NCBI GenBank assembly: GCA_902762785.1 | Contig: CACWPL010000018.1 | Coordinates: forward strand, 1 to 55,304 | DNA length: 55,304 nt | Reading direction: 5' to 3' | Source: an uncultured Ruminococcus sp. | GTDB lineage: Bacteria; Bacillota; Clostridia; Oscillospirales; Ruminococcaceae | Part shown: piece after piece, positions 25,498-33,178 of the stretch | How the letters are laid out: each line of letters starts with the position of its first letter | Position numbering within the stretch: position 1 is the stretch's first letter | The notes under the pieces: model-generated | What the model saw: the letters and a program-made list of their open reading frames with translations, nothing else | The model's database searches: none | What the model was told of the DNA's origin: nothing | Program-made: the position numbers and the translations under genes

Positions 25498-26633
25498 CGC
25501 CCGAGGAACGAACGGTCGACCGCTGGCGGCTGGTGCTGGGCAAGCAGAGCGACCGCGCCCTGCCGTTCGGCGGGGACGGCCAGGAGACGGCGCGTCTCAC
25601 GCAGATGGAGGACCTGCTCGAATACCTCTACGGCCGCGCGGCGGGGGACGATGTGCGGCAGGAGGGCACGTCGCGCGAGGGCGGCCAAGGCCCCTCGACC
25701 CTCCAGACCGCCGACTGGATCACGAGGGTCCGCGAGCTCTTCCCCCAGCAGACCGCCGACGTCCTCGAAAAGCACGCCCTCGAGGAGTTCGGCCTGACGG
25801 AGCTCCTGACCGACAAGGAGGTCCTCGAGAAGATGACGCCGGACATGGAGCTGCTGCGGATGGTGCTCCAGCTAAGGCACCTGATGCGCGGGGAGGTGCT
25901 CGAGGTCGCCAAGCGCGTCGCGGCGAAAGTGGCCGAAGAGCTGCGAAAAAAGCTCGAGGACAGCGTGCGGCGCTCCCTCCTCGGCCGCATCGACCGGAGC
26001 CTGTCGAGCCCCGTCCGCTCGGCGCGGAACTTGGACATCCAAAAGACCATCCGCCGCAACCTCAAGCACTACGACCCCGAGCGCGGCCAGCTCATCCTCG
26101 AGGACGTCTATTTCAGCGGCCGCGTCAAGCGGCACAGCAAATGGCGCGTGATCCTGGCGATCGACGAATCCGGGTCGATGCTGGGGTCGGTCATCCACGC
26201 GGCGGTGATGGCGCAGATCCTCGCGAAGCTGCCGTTCGCGGACGTGCGTCTGGTCATTTTTGACACGAACGTCGTCGATCTCTCCGGGCAGGTCGAGGAG
26301 CCGGCGGAAGTGCTGATGAGCGTGCAGCTCGGCGGCGGCACGGACATCGGGCGCGCGCTCGGCTACTGCGCCGGCCTCATCGAGGCGCCCGCCCGCACGG
26401 CCGTCTTCTGCGTGACCGACCTCTACGAGGGCGGGTCGCGGGACGTCCTCCTGCGCACGGCCAAGGGCATCCTCGAGAGCGGCGCGCGCCTGAACTTCCT
26501 CACCGCCCTCGACGAGACCGCCGCCCCGGTCTTCGACCGCGTCCTCGGGCAGCAGCTCGCGGACATGGGCGCCTTCGTCGGTGCCCTCACCCCCGAGCAG
26601 ATGGGGGCCTACATCGGGCGGATGATCGGGTAG
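25494..26633 (+). CDS. VWA (von Willebrand factor A) domain protein
   Basis: A 379-residue cytoplasmic protein: an N-terminal helical region (1 to about 200) and a C-terminal VWA domain with an intact metal-ion-dependent adhesion site: DESGSM (Asp224, Ser226, Ser228), the Thr of GGGTDIG, and a late Asp in CVTDLYEGG. VWA proteins of this type are partners of MoxR ATPases, which remodel or load metal or substrate on a client. The start ATG 25494 overlaps the DUF5682 stop (ATGA) after AAAGGAG; the much longer open frame upstream is an out-of-frame shadow of DUF5682. It is immediately followed by the 89-bp tandem array. Confidence 0.9.
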   Translation: MTPEERTVDRWRLVLGKQSDRALPFGGDGQETARLTQMEDLLEYLYGRAAGDDVRQEGTSREGGQGPSTLQTADWITRVRELFPQQTADVLEKHALEEFGLTELLTDKEVLEKMTPDMELLRMVLQLRHLMRGEVLEVAKRVAAKVAEELRKKLEDSVRRSLLGRIDRSLSSPVRSARNLDIQKTIRRNLKHYDPERGQLILEDVYFSGRVKRHSKWRVILAIDESGSMLGSVIHAAVMAQILAKLPFADVRLVIFDTNVVDLSGQVEEPAEVLMSVQLGGGTDIGRALGYCAGLIEAPARTAVFCVTDLYEGGSRDVLLRTAKGILESGARLNFLTALDETAAPVFDRVLGQQLADMGAFVGALTPEQMGAYIGRMIG

Positions 26634-26636
26634 GAC

Positions 26637-27170
26637 GGTCTGTTCCTGTGGACGACACGGCACAGCGTCCGCCCCGAAAAATGCCGCTATCTCGCGTATT
26701 TTCACCCCGGAGAGGGCCGACGTTCGGTCTGTTCCTGTGGACGACACGGCACAGCGTCCTGCCGGAAAAATGCCGCTATCTCGCGCGTTTTCGCCCCGGA
26801 GAGGGTCGACGTTCGGTCTGTTCTTGTGGACGACACGGCACAGCGTCCGGCCGGAAAAATGCCGCTATCTCGCGCGTTTTCGCCCCGGAGAGGGTCGCCG
26901 TTCGGTCTGTTCCTGTGGACGACACGGCACAGCGTCCGCCCCGAAAAATGCCGCTATCTCGCGCGTTTTCGCCACGGAGAGGGTCGCCGTTCGGTCTGTT
27001 CTTGTGGACGACACGGCACAGCATCCGACCCGAAAAATGCCGCTATCTAGCGCGTTTTCGCCCCGGAGAGGGCCGCCGTTCGGTCTGTTCCTGTGGACGA
27101 CACGGCACAGCGTCCGGCCTGAAAAATGCCGCTATCTCGCGCGTTTTCGCCCTGGAGAGGGTCGCCGTCC
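26637..27170. repeat. Six 89-bp tandem direct repeats
   Basis: Six head-to-tail copies begin at 26637, 26726, 26815, 26904, 26993 and 27082, each exactly 89 bases, with a few substitutions per copy. A typical unit runs from GGTCTGTTCCTGTGG through ATGCCGCTATCTCGCG to CCCCGGAGAGGGTCG. Each contains a GGACG...CGTCC inverted repeat and a CGAAAA...TTTTCG inverted repeat. Because 89 is not a multiple of 3 the frame shifts in every unit, so it is not a repeated protein. It starts 3 bases after the VWA stop and ends about 150 bases before the SWIM gene. There are no unique spacers, so it is not a CRISPR array. Confidence 0.93.
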
Positions 27171-27318
27171 AAGCGCGCGGCGTCCGTCCGTCAAAGTGTA
27201 TCGCGGAAAGGCGGACGCCCCGACCGTGAAGGATGCCGCCCGGACGGACGACCGCTGTCTTATCTGACCGAAAAAACGCGATCCATCGCCCATATCCCAT
27301 CCAGAAAGGAGCATCCCT

Positions 27319-29370
27319 ATGACCGCAGAGCTGCGCGCCGCACTGGCTGCGGCGGATGAGGCGTACCTCATCGGCATGTCGAACAAGGGCATCTACAAAC
27401 GCGCCGTCAAGGACCTCGAGGACGCGGACGTCACCGTCACGGAGACAGAGGACGGCGTCTCGGTCGCGCTGGGCGGCGAGGTCTGCACGGTCTGCGACCC
27501 GCTCTGGGAGAGCCGCTGCACCTGCCCCTCGCGGAGCGTCTGCCGCCATCTGGTCGGCGCGATCGTCTGGCTGCGCGACCATGCCGGGGACGATGCCGCG
27601 GATGACGAGGACGCCGCGCCTGACGAGGACGACGATGCCCCGCGTGTCACCGATGTGGATGATGCTGATGCTGATGCTGACGGCGATGCCGCCCCGGCCC
27701 TCCCGGAGGCGCTCTATACTGCGCTCTCTGCCGTCACGGAGGCACAGCTCCGGCGTGCGCTGGGGACGCAGGCACGGGGGTACGTCGAGGCGCTCGACGA
27801 CATCGTCCTGACCGAGGGGACCGTCCTCGGGGCGACCCTCCCGGACGGGACGGCCGTGCGGCTCCTCGCGCCGCTGGAGGCCTCGACGTGCGCGTGTCAT
27901 AAAAAGGAGCTCTGCCCGCACAAGGCCGCCGCGATCCTGGCGTGGCAGGTGCGGCAGGGGATGTGCGACAAGGCGGCTTTCGTGCAGCAGGCAGAGGCGC
28001 TGCCGGACGAGGAGGCCGCGGCCGTCCGTGCGGAGGCGGCACGCGACCTCGGCATCCTCGCGGACGTCCTGCAATGGGGACTGGTGCGCTGCCCGGAGCG
28101 CCTGACGGAGCATCTGGAGGCCGCGGCCGTCCAGTGTCACGGGCTTCGGATGGCGGACGCGGAGAGCGCGCTGCGGGGCATCCGGATGGCGGTGGAGGCG
28201 AGCCGGGAGCGGCGTGCCGTGGCGGACACGGAGGCGCTGCTGCACCGGATCTGCCGGACGGCGCGCTCGCTCGTGCGTCTCCAGGAACAGGAGACGATCG
28301 GTGAGTCCGACATCGGCGCCTTCCGCGACCGCTACGAGCCGCACCGCGGGTCGCTGACGCTGCTGCCGATGGCCAAGCGCCCGGTGTTCGAGGGGGCGTA
28401 TCAGGGGATGGTCTATTATTTCCTGGACGTCACGGAGGGCGAAACACCGCGGTTCTTGCAGTACGCCGACCTGCGCCCGGTGTTCTATGAGACGAGCCGG
28501 CCGCGCCGCGCGAATCTGACGCCGCTCTGGAACTCGGGACTGCCGATGCGTGCGCTGATGACGTACAAGCTGGTGCTGGAGAACGCGAAGATCGCGGGGG
28601 ACAAGCTCTCGTCCTCGCAGGAGACGGCGCTGGCGGTGCGGTCGGCGCTGTCACTGGACTGCGATGAGGTGCGGTCGCTCGTGTGGCAGAGCTTCCGCGC
28701 GGTGGCGGCCGACCTCGTCGAGCGTGACGACCCGCGGGAGACGGCGCAGCTCTATCTGATCTGCCCGCAGCGCTGTCTGGGCAGCGGATTCGACCGGCAC
28801 ACGCAGCGCCTGACCGTCCGTCTGGAGGACGGGGCGGGGACGACGGCGGCGGTGCAGGTGAAGTACCGCGCGGAGACGAAGACGCTCGTGGAGAACTTAG
28901 AGCGCATCGCGGCGAAGATGACGCAGACGCCGGACACGACCTATGTCTGGCTCTGCCGCGCGGCTTTGACGGCGGACGGCCTCGCCCTGACGCCGATCGA
29001 GGTGTACGACAGCATCCACATCGACCGCGCCGCGCCCGCCCCCACGGACGGCCTCCTGCGGCAGCGGGAGAACGCCTATGTCCCGCAGCTCCTGGCCTTG
29101 CTCGACGAGGTCGGGGACGCCATGACGGCGCTCCTGCAGGCGGGCAGCCGGACGGCTGGGACGTCAGGTCTGGAGGCACTGGCCGCGCGTGCGGGGCAGG
29201 CGGGGATGCAGGGCCTCGCCGACCTCCTGCACGCCCTCACGGACGCCGTCGCGGCGAGCCGTCATTCCGTCCGGCCTGACCCGCTCGCCGTCCTGCGGGC
29301 GCTGCTCCCGCTGGCAAGATATGTCACCATTGCGAAGCGGCGGCTGTATGCACGGTGCGCGGCAGGGTGA
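27319..29370 (+). CDS. SWIM zinc-finger protein with two SWIM motifs
   Basis: A 683-residue protein. SWIM fingers (CxC-xn-CxH) bind zinc and, usually, nucleic acid or protein. The first is CTCPSRSVCRH (Cys67, Cys69, Cys75, His77). A second is CACHKKELCPH (Cys191, Cys193, Cys199, His201). Between them is a very acidic stretch (about 91-125). The remaining 480 residues are mixed alpha/beta without a family I recognise. The start ATG 27319 follows GAAAGGAG. It is in line with the MoxR-DUF5682-VWA genes and is the expected fourth member of that set, but the 89-bp array separates it. No obvious sigma-A promoter is seen in the 149 bases between array and start. Confidence 0.88.
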   Translation: MTAELRAALAAADEAYLIGMSNKGIYKRAVKDLEDADVTVTETEDGVSVALGGEVCTVCDPLWESRCTCPSRSVCRHLVGAIVWLRDHAGDDAADDEDAAPDEDDDAPRVTDVDDADADADGDAAPALPEALYTALSAVTEAQLRRALGTQARGYVEALDDIVLTEGTVLGATLPDGTAVRLLAPLEASTCACHKKELCPHKAAAILAWQVRQGMCDKAAFVQQAEALPDEEAAAVRAEAARDLGILADVLQWGLVRCPERLTEHLEAAAVQCHGLRMADAESALRGIRMAVEASRERRAVADTEALLHRICRTARSLVRLQEQETIGESDIGAFRDRYEPHRGSLTLLPMAKRPVFEGAYQGMVYYFLDVTEGETPRFLQYADLRPVFYETSRPRRANLTPLWNSGLPMRALMTYKLVLENAKIAGDKLSSSQETALAVRSALSLDCDEVRSLVWQSFRAVAADLVERDDPRETAQLYLICPQRCLGSGFDRHTQRLTVRLEDGAGTTAAVQVKYRAETKTLVENLERIAAKMTQTPDTTYVWLCRAALTADGLALTPIEVYDSIHIDRAAPAPTDGLLRQRENAYVPQLLALLDEVGDAMTALLQAGSRTAGTSGLEALAARAGQAGMQGLADLLHALTDAVAASRHSVRPDPLAVLRALLPLARYVTIAKRRLYARCAAG

Positions 29371-29484
29371 GGGGTATCTCGCCATATATCGCAAAATAGC
29401 GGAAAAACCGTCAACGATCTGAATAAAAAAGCCGCCACTTGACAGGCGCGATCTCGCCAAAAGGCCGAAAATCCCGCGTTCCCC

Positions 29485-29514
29485 TTGACAGTCCGGGGGA
29501 AGTCGTGGTAGAAT
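29485..29514 (+). promoter_or_regulatory. Promoter of the HPr-like gene
   Basis: TTGACA (29485-29490), an 18-base spacer and TAGAAT (29509-29514). A TATAAT at 29514-29519 overlaps but would give a 23-base spacer. The leader to the start codon is about 100 bases. A further TTGACA at 29442 has no matching -10 box. Confidence 0.6.
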
Positions 29515-29617
29515 ATAATCACAGTCTTGGAAGAGGCTGTACACAAGGAAAAAAATGAACGCAAACACACCCCACTCGACACGATCATGTCCCAACATCT
29601 AAAGGAGGTAGATCTTT

Positions 29618-29848
29618 ATGACAACGACATTTGTTCGCCTGAATGCGATCGACGATGTGAAGCAGTTCGTGAACACGATCATGCGCTTCGATTTCGACAT
29701 CGACCTCGTCTCCGGCCGGTACGCCGTGGATGCAAAGTCCATCATGGGTATCTTCAGCCTGGATCTCTCGAAGGACATCGAGCTCCGCGCGTATACGGAC
29801 GACGCTGAGGAGCTGTTCGCTGCGATCGACAAGTTCATCGTCAAGTAA
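29618..29848 (+). CDS. Crh-like HPr protein lacking the active His
   Basis: A 76-residue HPr-fold protein. The regulatory serine region is conserved: DAKSIMGIFSLDL, with Ser41 matching Ser46 of HPr, the target of HPr kinase. The phospho-acceptor region around His15 (GLHARPA in HPr) is replaced by AIDDVKQF, so it cannot carry phosphate in the PTS. That combination is the one found in Bacillus Crh, a partner of the catabolite regulator CcpA. A role in carbon catabolite control is therefore likely but inferred. The start ATG 29618 follows AAAGGAGG. It has its own promoter. It is unrelated to the SWIM gene upstream as far as can be seen. Confidence 0.82.
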   Translation: MTTTFVRLNAIDDVKQFVNTIMRFDFDIDLVSGRYAVDAKSIMGIFSLDLSKDIELRAYTDDAEELFAAIDKFIVK

Positions 29849-29958
29849 GCGAAAAGATAGAGAAACGTCATGCCCGCGCGCATGAAAATGTTTTGCATCA
29901 CTGCTCTCCGTTCTGCGGGGGGCAGTTATTGTTTGTTATCATATCATTAGGAGGACTC

Positions 29959-30699
29959 ATGCGATACATCACCGAGGAGATGCTGGCGTTCCTGGCCGGC
30001 ATCCGCGCGAACAACACGAAGGAATGGTTCGAGCCGCGCAAGGCGGCCTATCTGGAGACGGTCTACGAGCCGCTGAAAGCGCTTGGCGAGGCGCTGTTCG
30101 CGCCCTACGCCGACCGTCCCGGCATGATGCACAAGGCCGCCCGCATCTACCGTGACGCCCAGTTCCCGCCCTATCTGCACTATCGCGATACGATGTGGAT
30201 CTACGTCCGCCGTGAGGCGATGTACTGGAGCCGGACGCCCTCGCTGTTCTTCGAGGTCTCGCCGGAGGGGGCGCGCTTCGGGATGCGGATGAGCGCCCCG
30301 CAGCCGGCTTTTATGGCGTATCTGCGTGATATTTGGACGGAGGACGCCGCGCCGTTCGTCGAGATGGTCGAGGCCCTGGAGGCACAGGGACTGCCCCTCA
30401 CGGGCGACGAGTACAAGCGTCCCAAGCCCTGCCCGGACGAGGCGCTGCTGCCGTATTTCAAAAAGAAGGCCCTGACCGTGGAGACGACCCTCCCGCCCGG
30501 GGACGTCCTCTTCGGGGACGACCTCGCCGCGCAGGTGCTGACGGTCTTTGACGCCGTCCTCCCGCTGCACGACTGGCTCTGGCAGCAGCTCGACGCCTTC
30601 ACCGCCGCCCAGTCCGCCCCGCCGGATGCCGCGCCCAAGGGGACACCGAAGGACGAGCCGCCGCTGATCCAGGCGCCGAAGGACGATTTTATGTGGTGA
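29959..30699 (+). CDS. DUF2461 (TIGR02453) family protein
   Basis: A 246-residue cytoplasmic protein of the DUF2461 family. Features seen: LAGIRANNTKEWFEPRK near the N-terminus (the family's F/L-L-x-x-L-x-x-NN-x-x-WF motif), RIYRDAQFPPYLHY (the R-D-x-RF motif) near residue 65, then the FEVSPEGARFGMRMSAP stretch. The C-terminal 30 residues are Pro/Asp-rich and disordered. No biochemical role is established for the family. The start ATG 29959 follows AGGAGG; a longer open frame upstream lacks a ribosome binding site. Repeat modules begin soon after the stop. Confidence 0.85.
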   Translation: MRYITEEMLAFLAGIRANNTKEWFEPRKAAYLETVYEPLKALGEALFAPYADRPGMMHKAARIYRDAQFPPYLHYRDTMWIYVRREAMYWSRTPSLFFEVSPEGARFGMRMSAPQPAFMAYLRDIWTEDAAPFVEMVEALEAQGLPLTGDEYKRPKPCPDEALLPYFKKKALTVETTLPPGDVLFGDDLAAQVLTVFDAVLPLHDWLWQQLDAFTAAQSAPPDAAPKGTPKDEPPLIQAPKDDFMW

Positions 30700-30712
30700 G
30701 CGAGGTGCTTTT

Positions 30713-30756
30713 GCCGCCTATCGGCGGCCTAGGAGGGGGCTCCGCGCCCCCTCCTA
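30713..30756. repeat. Paired palindromic repeat modules (copy A)
   Basis: GCCGCC-TATC-GGCGGC (30713-30728) is followed directly by TAGGAGGGGGC-TCCGC-GCCCCCTCCTA (30730-30756). The second module recurs at 33210, 50482, 50643 and 51934 and the first type at 33237, 35567, 50669, 51915 and 51962, often side by side. Located after the DUF2461 gene, where it could also act in termination or RNA stabilisation. Confidence 0.75.
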
Positions 30757-30768
30757 AACCTCCCCTCG

Positions 30769-30815
30769 GCATAAGCAGACGGCCAGCGAGCTTGCGAGCG
30801 CGGCCGGTCGCTTAT
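30769..30815. repeat. 47-bp inverted repeat, left copy
   Basis: These 47 bases are the exact reverse complement of 33031-33077. The element begins GCATAAGC and is itself partly palindromic (closing GCTTATGC at 30810-30817). The two copies bracket nadA-mnmA. Confidence 0.85.
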
Positions 30816-30897
30816 GCAACGCAGAACTCTCATAGATGATGGGCTTTTTGGTCAGACTGACCTCCCCTGTAAGAGGAGCCTTTTCGCCCCTGTGTGC

Positions 30898-30926
30898 TTG
30901 ACATATCTCCTAAAATGGTGTACAAT
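30898..30926 (+). promoter_or_regulatory. Promoter of nadA-mnmA
   Basis: TTGACA (30898-30903), a 17-base spacer and TACAAT (30921-30926), 76 bases before the nadA start. Confidence 0.8.
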
Positions 30927-30930
30927 AAAA

Positions 30931-30960
30931 GCATACCGAAAGCATACTATTTTGGTATGC
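30931..30960 (+). promoter_or_regulatory. Possible operator in the nadA leader
   Basis: GCATACC (30931-30937) and GGTATGC (30954-30960) form an inverted repeat, with another GCATAC between them (30942-30947). It starts 5 bases after the -10 box, where a repressor would block transcription. NAD synthesis genes in Firmicutes are often controlled by a niacin-responsive repressor (NiaR). I cannot confirm that this site matches its motif. Confidence 0.4.
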
Positions 30961-31001
30961 GGCGCGGGAACGTACAAATAACAAAAAAGGCGGTAACAGC
31001 T

Positions 31002-31919
31002 ATGAACGTACAAGAGATGCAGCAGGAGATCCTGCGTTTGAAGAAGGAACGCGACATGTGCATCCTCGCGCACAGCTACCAGGCGCGCGAGATCGTCGAG
31101 ATCGCGGACATCGTCGGCGACTCGTATGCGCTGTCGGTCAAGGCCAAGAGCGTGCCGCAGGAGAACGTCCTGATGTGCGGCGTGCGGTTCATGGCCGAGA
31201 CGGTCAAGATCCTCTCCCCCCAGAAGCGCGTCTGGCTCTCCAACGCCATCGCCGGATGTCCCATGGCCGAGCAGATGGACAAGGCCATGATCGCCCAGGT
31301 CAAGGAGATGTACCCCGACTACACCGTCATGGCCTACGTCAACACCACCGCAGAGCTAAAGACCATCGCGGACGTCTGCGTCACCTCCAGCTCCGCCGTC
31401 AAGATCGCGAAGGCCATCGACAGCGACAAGATCCTCTTCATCCCCGACTGCAACCTCGGCGCCTTCACGGCCAAGGCCTGCCCCGATAAGACCTTCAAGC
31501 TCCTCCAGGGCGGGTGCCCCGTCCATGCCGCCGTGCCGCCCAAGGCCGTCGCAGAGGCCAAGGCGCTGCACCCCGAGGCGCTCGTGCTCGTCCACCCCGA
31601 GTGCGTCCCCGGTGTCACCGAGCAGGCGGACTATGTCGGCTCCACCGCCGGGATCATGGAGTTCGCCAAGCAGTCCGACGCCCGTGAGTTCATCATCGGC
31701 ACGGAGATCTCGATCGCGGAGCACCTGCAATACGAGTGCCCGGACAAGATGTTCTACCCGCTGACTAAGCACCTCATCTGCCCGAACATGAAGGCCACGA
31801 CTCTTGTGGACGTCTATCGCTGCCTGCGCGGCGAGTTCGGCGAGGAGATCCTTCTCGATGACGAGACCATCGCACAGGCGCGGCGCTGCATCGACCGCAT
31901 GATCGAGCTGGGCGGCTGA
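31002..31919 (+). CDS. nadA: Quinolinate synthase NadA
   Basis: A 305-residue quinolinate synthase, which condenses iminoaspartate with dihydroxyacetone phosphate using a [4Fe-4S] cluster. The three cluster cysteines are expected in CGVRFMAETVKIL...AGCPMAEQM (first), VHPECVPGV (second) and LICPNMKATTL (third). Repeats of the three-domain fold are visible, for example the HSYQ start and TSSSAV. Length is normal. The start ATG 31002 follows AAGGCGG; upstream in-frame ATGs overlap the promoter and operator. Its stop overlaps the mnmA start (TGATG). The usual partners nadB and nadC are not next to it in this window. Confidence 0.95.
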   Translation: MNVQEMQQEILRLKKERDMCILAHSYQAREIVEIADIVGDSYALSVKAKSVPQENVLMCGVRFMAETVKILSPQKRVWLSNAIAGCPMAEQMDKAMIAQVKEMYPDYTVMAYVNTTAELKTIADVCVTSSSAVKIAKAIDSDKILFIPDCNLGAFTAKACPDKTFKLLQGGCPVHAAVPPKAVAEAKALHPEALVLVHPECVPGVTEQADYVGSTAGIMEFAKQSDAREFIIGTEISIAEHLQYECPDKMFYPLTKHLICPNMKATTLVDVYRCLRGEFGEEILLDDETIAQARRCIDRMIELGG

Positions 31920-32983
31920 TGCGCGCGCTCATCGCCATGTCCGGCGGGGTGGACAGCTCGGTCGCGGCCGTGCTGATGCAGGAGGCCGGGCACGAGTGCA
32001 TCGGCGCGACCATGCATCTTTTCCACAATGAGGACGCCGGCATCCCGCGCGCCAAGACCTGCTGCTCGCTCGACGATGTCCAGGATGCCAAGCTCGTCGC
32101 CGCCAAGCGCGGGATGCTGCACTATGTCTTCAATTTTGGGGATGCCTTTCGGGAGCACGTCATGGCGCCTTTCGTGGAGGACTACGCCGCGGGACGCACG
32201 CCGTCGCCGTGCATCGAGTGCAACCGCTGGCTCAAATTCGACGTCCTCATGCGCAGGATGGAGGAGCTTCGGTGCGACTGCATCGTCACCGGGCACTATG
32301 CCCGCAGCGAGTACGACCCCGCGTCCGGCCGGTGGCTCCTGAGGACCGCCGCGGACACGGCCAAGGACCAGACGTATTACCTTTATAAGATGACGCAGGC
32401 GCAGCTCGCCGCGGTGCGGTTCCCGCTGGGCGGGATGCAGAAGGCCGAGGTGCGCGAGACGGCCATCCGCGCGGGACTGGACAACGCCCGCAAGCGCGAC
32501 AGCCAGGACATCTGCTTCGTCCCGGACGGCGACCATGCGGCGTTCATCGAGCGGTTCGCGGGGCATCCGTGGCCGCACGGCGAGATCGTCGACACGGAGG
32601 GGCACGTCCTGGGCGAGCATCAGGGCATCATCCGCTACACGATCGGACAGCGCAAGGGCCTGGGCATCGCGGCGGGACGGCCGCTGTATGTCTGCCGGAT
32701 CGACGCGGCACAGAACCGCGTGATCGTCGGGGACGACGCCGCCCTCTGGACACAGGACCTCTTCGCGGACGAGCTGAACATGATCGCCGTCCCGGAGATC
32801 GTCGGGGAGATGCGCGTGACGGCGAAGATCCGCAGCCGCCACCAGGCCGCCCCCGCGACCGCATGGATGGAGGACGGCCGTCTGCACGTCCGGTTCGACG
32901 AGCCGCAGCGCGCCGTGACCCCCGGTCAGGCCGTCGTGCTCTACCAGGACGACATCGTCATCGGCGGGGGGAGGATCGTGTGA
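31919..32983 (+). CDS. mnmA: tRNA 2-thiouridylase MnmA
   Basis: A 354-residue tRNA-specific 2-thiouridylase, which makes s2U34 in Glu, Gln and Lys tRNAs. The PP-loop ATPase motif SGGVDSS is at residues 8-14. The two catalytic cysteines are in SPCIECNR (near residue 99) and SQDICFVPDGD (near residue 200). A C-terminal beta-barrel follows. The length is typical. The start ATG 31919 overlaps the nadA stop and has no separate ribosome binding site, so it is translated by coupling. NadA and MnmA otherwise belong to separate pathways; both depend on cellular sulfur supply, which may explain the pairing (inference). Confidence 0.96.
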   Translation: MRALIAMSGGVDSSVAAVLMQEAGHECIGATMHLFHNEDAGIPRAKTCCSLDDVQDAKLVAAKRGMLHYVFNFGDAFREHVMAPFVEDYAAGRTPSPCIECNRWLKFDVLMRRMEELRCDCIVTGHYARSEYDPASGRWLLRTAADTAKDQTYYLYKMTQAQLAAVRFPLGGMQKAEVRETAIRAGLDNARKRDSQDICFVPDGDHAAFIERFAGHPWPHGEIVDTEGHVLGEHQGIIRYTIGQRKGLGIAAGRPLYVCRIDAAQNRVIVGDDAALWTQDLFADELNMIAVPEIVGEMRVTAKIRSRHQAAPATAWMEDGRLHVRFDEPQRAVTPGQAVVLYQDDIVIGGGRIV

Positions 32984-32985
32984 AG

Positions 32986-33004
32986 CCAGGGGCTCCGCCC
33001 CTGG
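32986..33004 (+). terminator. Hairpin after mnmA
   Basis: CCAGGGGC-TCC-GCCCCTGG, an 8-bp perfect stem 2 bases after the mnmA stop. No T-run follows, so it may be an RNA-stabilising repeat module instead of a full terminator. A similar GCAGGGGAT-CAC-ATCCCCTGC hairpin occurs at 50611. Confidence 0.45.
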
Positions 33005-33030
33005 ACCCCGCCAAGGGGGCGCTACTGTGT

Positions 33031-33077
33031 ATAAGCGACCGGCCGCGCTCGCAAGCTCGCTGGCCGTCTGCTTATGC
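33031..33077. repeat. 47-bp inverted repeat, right copy
   Basis: Exact reverse complement of 30769-30815. It lies 48 bases after the mnmA stop. Confidence 0.85.
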
Positions 33078-33092
33078 CCTCTGGACTCCCGC

Positions 33093-33135
33093 AAACTTTT
33101 TTGCGGAAAAAAGTTTGATCAAAAAAACGGTCGCT
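33093..33135. repeat. AT-rich hairpin repeat, copy 2
   Basis: AAACTTTTTT (33093-33102) pairs with AAAAAAGTTT (33107-33116) and is followed by the same tail as the copy at 115-158; 32 bases are identical. The A/T runs make it a plausible terminator of nadA-mnmA as well as a repeat. Confidence 0.65.
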
Positions 33136-33178
33136 GTGGTCGTGTCCAACAATCACAAAGACTTAAAAGTTTTTGGTC

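Noticed and set aside
26637-27170. CRISPR array
   Set aside because: The whole 89-base unit is repeated; there are no unique spacers and no cas genes.
26648-27267. Repeat-protein ORFs across the 89-bp array
   Set aside because: The period is not a multiple of 3, so open frames rotate by chance. None has a ribosome binding site.
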